Source: Vitis vinifera (lineage: Eukaryota; Streptophyta; Magnoliopsida; Vitales; Vitaceae). From it: a DNA stretch of 64,000 bases. Location: positions 22,233,501 to 22,297,500 of the forward strand of contig NC_081812.1 in NCBI RefSeq assembly GCF_030704535.1. Direction: 5' to 3'. The notes below the pieces were generated by a model, which saw only the letters and a list, made by a program, of their open reading frames with translations, did no database searches and was not told where the DNA came from. The position numbers and the translations under genes are program-made. Shown here piece after piece: positions 58,401 to 64,000 of the stretch (position 1 is its first letter; the number at the start of each line of letters is the position of its first letter).

Positions 58401-59520
58401 TGATATAAAATAAATTTAATTCAATTCTTATTAAAAATAAAAAAATGTAATTAAAAATAAAAATTTGTAATTACAAATAAACAATTTTTAATACAATATG
58501 AATAGTATATATTATGATATAATCATATAATATACTAATTTAAAATCTTTGATGTTTTTTTTTCCATATATTTTTGGTGAATCAAACCTCACTTTTCCCA
58601 CTAAAAAAATATTTTCAACTATATATAATGTAAGAATTTTTTAAATGAAAATAAAATGTCATTTTTAATTATAGATATTATTATCAATTCATTTATTTTG
58701 TCATTTTCATTCGATTTGTTACTTAATATTGAAATGAAAATAAACAATTATTCAAACCCTAAATTTCTATTTGCATTCAAATGCAAGAATTAGAATTACC
58801 AAATTTGTTTTTATTAAAGAAAAAACAAGAATGAGAATAAAATTTTCATTATCATTCCTTATTATATATCAAACATGGCTTTAAGTGGAATTAAAAATAA
58901 GTATTTTCATAAATATAATTATTACTAGTTATGATAAAAACGTTAAAATAATTTATCATAGTAATTTAATTTAATTTATTTTATAAAAATAAATTGGATT
59001 AAGAAAAATTTAAAAACTCTGTTTAATTTGAAAAATTTATTTGAGAGCATTATATTAATACTTATTCCCATCAAAACATTAAAGTAATTTATTATAGCAA
59101 TTTTTTTTTTTTAGTTTTGTATAGAATTATATCAAAGTAAAAAAAAAATGAAATAATTTTTTGAGAAGTTTATATTATTCAAAAAATTATTAAAATAGAA
59201 AAAGAAAAAAAAAAGGAAAAAAAAACACGGTCATTGATAAAATCTATCTTAATAAAGTTCAAATTTTATGCAAAATATTTTGTTTTTAATCAAATTGAAA
59301 ATTTTTAAATGAATTCATTTTTTTTTCCATCAATATCTTTTAATAAAAAAAAAAAAATCTAGAAGAGGAAAGGGAGTTCGTCCGTTTGATTTCATCAGTG
59401 ATTTCACCAGTCATCAGACGGCGGTCGCGAAAAATACAATTGTAGTAGAGATTTGAGATCCTTCGGAAATTGGGGTTGATGGGGTTTAGGGAGGGTTTAT
59501 TCGGAGGAGCCACAGAGACG
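52444..59520. other. Long spacer between the MYB-CC gene and the C-terminal-window gene
   Basis: No gene is supported in these 7 kb. The right side of the MYB-CC gene (52444-53200) should hold its leader and promoter. From 56900 on the DNA is very AT-rich with MITE-like segments (about 57500-57690 and 58198-58880). A poly(A) run lies near 53591-53611. Short ORFs have no domains. Non-coding RNA genes cannot be excluded by eye; no known miRNA sequence was recognised. Confidence 0.45.
58198..58882. mobile_element. Probable MITE-like element, about 680 bp
   Basis: The left end (atgcttgatatgcgaaaatt, followed by ataaatgaaaatgg) is matched in inverted orientation by the right end, whose complement starts catgtttgatatataataag and continues with gaatgataatgaaaa. 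The interior is AT-rich and non-coding. The inverted repeats are imperfect and no target duplication was settled. Confidence 0.45.
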
Positions 59521-62500
59521 ATGGCAGCAGATTCCAAGCCTCCAAACAATTCCAGATGTCATCACTGTGCGGGTCCTCTGTCCAAGGACATGGTCTCTTT
59601 CTTCAATCTCTCATCTTTCCCCTTCCATACTCGTTGTTTTGGAATTTAACACTTGCCCCATCTCAATTTAACTTCTGTCATGTTCAAATCGCAGGAGACT
59701 AGCGCTTGGACCGTTCCTCCTTTCATCAGGGACAGTTTTTCTATGGTGATTCTTCGTCACTCTCATTGTTACTGCAACAATTTGTTGCTTGAATTTCTAT
59801 CTGGGTCTTCTTTGTCTTGCTTAATACAATTAGGTTTTTGGTTTTTGTTTTGGTTTAGATTGGTACTGCTGTTGGTGGAATAGCAAGTGCTTTCTACGGA
59901 TTCAATTATGGTATTGTATTTTGATTTCCATTCTTCATTTTCGTTCACTTGTTTTGTTATCTTGATCCAGTTGTTCTCATTTTATCAGTAGTCGTTGATT
60001 TTATGGTATCCCATCTACTTATCTCATGGGAATGTTCTTCATATTGTTATTATTGTATGCTTTTTAATCCAATTTATTAGTAACATTCTTGATAATAAAA
60101 ACTATATTAGCAAATTAAATTGAGATCCACATAGCTACAGTTGTTAATAAGGCAAAGTTGGACTACCAAAAATTTATATACGTTGACATATGTCGCCCAT
60201 GTATTAACTATTTCAAAGAGACGGAAAAAAAAAAAACCCTTCTCTAAGGTTGTCATTTGCTGCAATATTTGTTTTCAATCTTTAAATCCATTTTTTACTC
60301 TGAAAAGACATGTGTGTAATAATGTTATCTATGCTATTCTATACTCTTTGGATACACCCTCACCAGTGCTTCTTGATAGAATTGGGTAAAGAAATTAAGT
60401 GATGAACTGTTTTTACCCTTAAGACAGAAACAGGAATTTTACTGCATGTTTATGTGACACGACATAATTAAAGCAATGTATTGCACAAACGATAACATTA
60501 TTATATAAGCTCCAAACTACTATTAATTGTTTGATAGACATCTGGCATTCTGATGGTTTGACTTTAACTGTGGCTTCTTTGATCTAAACTGTGAATCCTG
60601 AATCTCTGTCCCATATTTTTATTTATGAGATGTCATGGCACAATTCATTCAACGTAACAAAGCTGTAGCCCAAGTTACATTGGTTTGGCTACAGTTGTCC
60701 CCTAGTTGGAGCTACTTCCTCCCATGAATCCTGGCGAAAAACATGTCTTGTTAACCAATTCGTTGACATCTTTTTGGTCATCCTTTTGTCTTTCTAGAAT
60801 TTTCAGCGTCAATGAACAACTCTTCTAGTTGATATCTTTGTGGGTCTTTGTCTTTCTTTTTATTTTTTTTATTTTTTTCTATATATATATTTTTTAAAAT
60901 AGGAATTCTTATTAGTCTTTGAAACATATGATTGAACCCTCTCGGATGATTTTCCTTTGTCCTATCCTCAATTTACACATCCATTATTTCTTTATAAATG
61001 CATTTGTTTTTTATTCTATCTTACCTTGTATTGCCAAACATTGTTTTTTAATTTCTTATTTTGGCTGTTCATTTTTTGGACATGCTATTATGTAATTACC
61101 AAACAATTTCTACCATAAATTAGAGCTCATATTATGTTAGTTTTTCTTTAACTTGATTGATATTCTACAATTGCACAGCAATCTAGTTGTATTTCTCCAC
61201 TTCATCCATTGTGCTTTACTTCAGTGGCATTGACCATTGCTTTATTTATGGATAAATGATCCCTAATATAATGGAAATGGTGACTTTGAAATATCCCTTT
61301 GCCATAAATATCCTCATTACTATTTAATATATTTTGTTTAGTCTTACATAATATCAAACCTCTAGGTACTTACTCTTGTTCCTTTTTTATAAGGTAACAG
61401 TATCTTTTCTGTAGTTTAATGTGGAACTAACACCTAACTTTGTCTTATCAACTAAAACTATATTGGAAAGCCTAGGATATCAAGATGCCTAGCAAGCTCA
61501 TCCATGGCCCTAGCAAAATAGAGCTGGGCTTAAGGCTGATCCTTGACATGATCTCATTTCTTCCATCACTTGCTTTTATGCTGGTTATTAGTCATTATAC
61601 ATGTTCTTAATTACATCAAATTGATATCCTGATTCATTCTAAGGTCCACGACATTGTGTCTCTAGGGACCTTATCAAATGCCTTTTTCCATATCTATTGA
61701 CGCCATTTGGAGTTACGGATTTGCTATAGGACAATACACTGAAAAAATAAACTTTGTTTTCCAATATTAATCAAGAAGTTTTTTCTGCTTGATATTTTAT
61801 CATCATTTGTACCTATAAAAATCATCATTTATGGATGCATTCGTAATTTAAATATGTCTCCTTCTCTTGATATTCTATAGTTGCTTATAACATGTAGCAT
61901 TCCTTCTTGTTGATGTTTACTTCTTAAATTTTAAAGTTTTGTTCTTGTTGTGCGCCTAATTCTTTTTATTTACTGAATAGAAGATGCTATGCATTTTTTT
62001 ACATCCATAGTAGATTATTTTGAGAATGAAATCTTTACATATGTTTCCCACTGCAGTGATGCCAATTGTCCAGAAGCGGGTGAAAGGACCTATGTGGTTG
62101 CATTTTCTTGTTGGTGTAAGTTTCTTAATGTGTTTATTTTGACTTCCTTTTTTCTTTGTGCTAGAGATATGCATGGTGTTTGTAAGAGAGAGTGCTTTCT
62201 CTATATTCTGTTCTATTGGAGGTTTATATTGTCCCAGTGTTTTGTACAGAGCTGAGGCAAGGCTATGATTCACCTTTTAATTTGTTACTCTTTTTAGGTT
62301 TGGTTTATGCCCACTTGTTTGGAATAAGTTAATTAAGACCTTGGTTAGTAATTGTTTTCAAAAATAGTTTTTTGTTCTCTAGAACAAAAAACAGGAAAAT
62401 ATGTTTGACAATTAGAAAGTGAAAAATAGTTTTCTGTTTTTAAAAAGAGATAACATATTGTTTTTATAGAATATGTTTTAGTTGTTTTCAGTTGTTATAT

Positions 62501-63616
62501 GGGGACTATTCTGAAAACAATTATACAAATTTGGAGAATGATTAAAAACAAAGTACTACATATAGAAGTTATTTTTAAAATATATATATAAAAACATGGA
62601 AAATAGGTTAAAAATTTTCAGATTCCCAAACAGTTTTCTGTTTTATAGAACATCAGAGAACAATTTTCAAAAACTATTCTCAAAAAATAGTTTTAAGAAC
62701 TATTTTTTAAAACAATTACCAAATAGGGTTAAATCTTATGATGTCCACAAGAATGTACATAATGGGGCTCACAAAATGAACAATGTCCTGGTGATGGTCA
62801 AGGAGGGGTGGTGGTCTCAGATATTGTATCTTTGATATCACATAGAGCCTAATCAACTGCTTAGCACACATGATTAAAAATCATAATGTATCTTCACCAA
62901 TGTTGGTAAATCAGCCAATTGTCATTGCTGATAAATATGCTTCTTTACCCATTTGATGTAGGAGAACACCCACATGGTTTCCTCCTGTAAGACTGCTGAG
63001 GGTATCCATGCTGTTTCTGGGACTACTAAGGATGTTTGTATATCTGCAGAATATCATCTTATGCCCACTAATCCATATATTAGTCCCTATTTTGTTTGTT
63101 TTGTCCTTCCACCAAGCACCCTTTTCCTCTAAGTTGAATGATGATCCTTATTCTGGTAATGGCTCTTTTTGGATCATCATGATCTCCAGCTCTGTGGTGG
63201 GCCATCTCATCCTCAAGCTTAGAGGTCCAGCAGTGATGAAGCATCTGACAGGAAATCTTATTGCATCCTTTTTTGGGCTCATAGCTTATAGTGCTGGCGA
63301 TAGTTTTAATTGCATCTGTGGATGCTCTATTTTTTGGCACAATGAAATACACTACTTTGCTAATTTCCTTATTTGGGTCCCAAGGGGTGTATTCTCTGGA
63401 ATATCTGTTTCCAATTTTCATAATATTTAGGATGCCTTCTGCCTTCTTGGCTGCTTTGCTTTATGCAGTATGAAGTCTACTTTTACTGCCCTTTTTACAT
63501 CTTCCTTTTTTTTTCCTTTTGTTCTCAATGAAAAATATTTCTTATCCAAAGTCTCTTTGTATGCCTGCAGGCACCACCTGTGATTGTATTCTCTTCAACT
63601 TGCGCAGGCTTGGCAG
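59521..63616 (+). CDS. Conserved plant membrane protein of unknown function (UCP012943-like), first five exons, continues past the window
   Basis: Exons: 59521-59592, 59695-59745, 59859-59910, 62057-62115 and 63571-63616, all GT-AG and in phase. The last ends in phase 1, so at least one more exon lies beyond 64000. About 94 residues are visible. The N-terminus has a CxxC (RCHHC, Cys13/Cys16). A conserved ETSAWTVPPFIRDSFSM segment follows, then a Gly/Ala-rich membrane stretch (TAVGGIASAFYGFN), PIVQKRVKGPMWLHFLVG, and a second hydrophobic stretch (PPVIVFSSTCAGLAG). It matches from memory the plant family annotated as UCP012943 (At4g25170-like); no function is known to me. An in-frame ATG at 59479 would add 14 residues. 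Intron 4 (1.45 kb) contains a MITE-like insertion and intron 3 is 2.1 kb. Confidence 0.8.
62341..62730. mobile_element. MITE-like element with good terminal inverted repeats, in intron 4 of the UCP012943-like gene
   Basis: The left end (ttggttagtaattgttttca) is matched in inverted orientation by the right end, whose complement reads ctatttggtaattgttttaa. The match continues into 'aaaatagtt'. The element is ~390 bp, AT-rich and non-coding, and shares internal blocks with the element at 20600-20890, so the two belong to one family. Confidence 0.7.
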
Positions 63617-64000
63617 GTGACAGATTCATTATGCATCCTTTCATTGACTTATGTTTTGTTTGTTCATCATCTATATGTGTTTGGTGAACTCACTGAATTG
63701 GCTACATTTTTCCCCCTTTATTGCGGACTGAGGATGTGTAATTTTGCTGGAGAAACAGTGCCCAAAAGCATTCTCAGTACATGAAATGCCAACTTGGACC
63801 ATATTTAGGAAGAGAATCCTCTTGTCACTGGGTGGCTAAATTTTGTGTAATCAACTAGATCCCCTCAACCATATGTGACCCTGAAATTTTCTCAGAATAT
63901 TACTTACGAAACCCAAAATTTACAGATTCATTGGTGAGCCAGACCCCTATGTTGCAGTTACACTAGATTCTATTTTTTCCCTCTTCTGTAATAGTTGGGT

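Noticed and set aside
63008-63430. 140-codon ORF on + (and its minus-strand shadow) in intron 4 of the UCP012943-like gene
   Set aside because: Lies wholly in an intron between well-supported exons; hydrophobic composition follows from T-rich DNA and there is no recognised family.
1-64000. CRISPR arrays, operons or bacterial-type mobile systems
   Set aside because: No regularly spaced repeats and no compact co-directional prokaryote-like genes; all genes are of plant type with spliceosomal introns or plant homologs.

Overview
The window is nuclear DNA of a flowering plant. Genes are intron-rich with GT-AG junctions, spacers are AT-rich, and the repeats are typical of plants: an endogenous pararetrovirus, an L1-type LINE, tRNA-headed SINE candidates and MITE-like inverted repeats. 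A woody core eudicot such as grapevine is my best guess from the gene and repeat content. That is an inference; no species-specific marker was seen.

Layout, left to right. (1) 1-4505, +: a decayed endogenous caulimovirid running off the left edge, with capsid/zinc-knuckle, protease, RT/RNase H and a second ORF. (2) 5177-5953, +: an intronless short-chain dehydrogenase/reductase. (3) 6532-13237, +: a seven-exon HNH-domain protein. (4) 16689-18014, +: a two-exon GATA zinc-finger factor. (5) 18015-24100: a gene-poor spacer with small duplications and a MITE-like element. (6) 24101-26942, -: a two-exon GH17 beta-1,3-glucanase with X8/CBM43 domain and probable GPI tail. (7) 30893-46992, -: a 16-exon CCR4-NOT subunit 3 (NOT3) gene of 897 codons. 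Its 5-kb last intron holds a 5'-truncated LINE in antisense, with a target-site duplication, and an older LINE remnant. (8) 47-49.5 kb: a very AT-rich spacer. (9) 49780-52443, -: a six-exon MYB-CC (MYR/PHL-type) transcription factor. (10) 52.4-59.5 kb: an AT-rich spacer with MITE-like structures. (11) 59521 to beyond the right edge, +: five exons of a small conserved plant membrane protein of unknown function.

The genes are independent units of chromatin/RNA regulation (GATA, MYB-CC, NOT3), wall-callose metabolism (GH17) and redox/organelle housekeeping (SDR, HNH). No operon-like pathway is present. GH17, NOT3 and MYB-CC lie consecutively on the same strand. As I remember it this matches the order At5g18220-At5g18230-At5g18240 in Arabidopsis, so the block looks like ancient conserved microsynteny. 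I found no convincing undescribed molecular system. The most informative features are the transposon-split NOT3 gene, the pararetrovirus whose diagnosable stop codons all fit C-to-T/G-to-A decay, and the SINE-like insertions in introns.

Exon coordinates were derived by hand from splice signals, reading-frame continuity and recalled family sequences. No alignment, expression data or database search was available.
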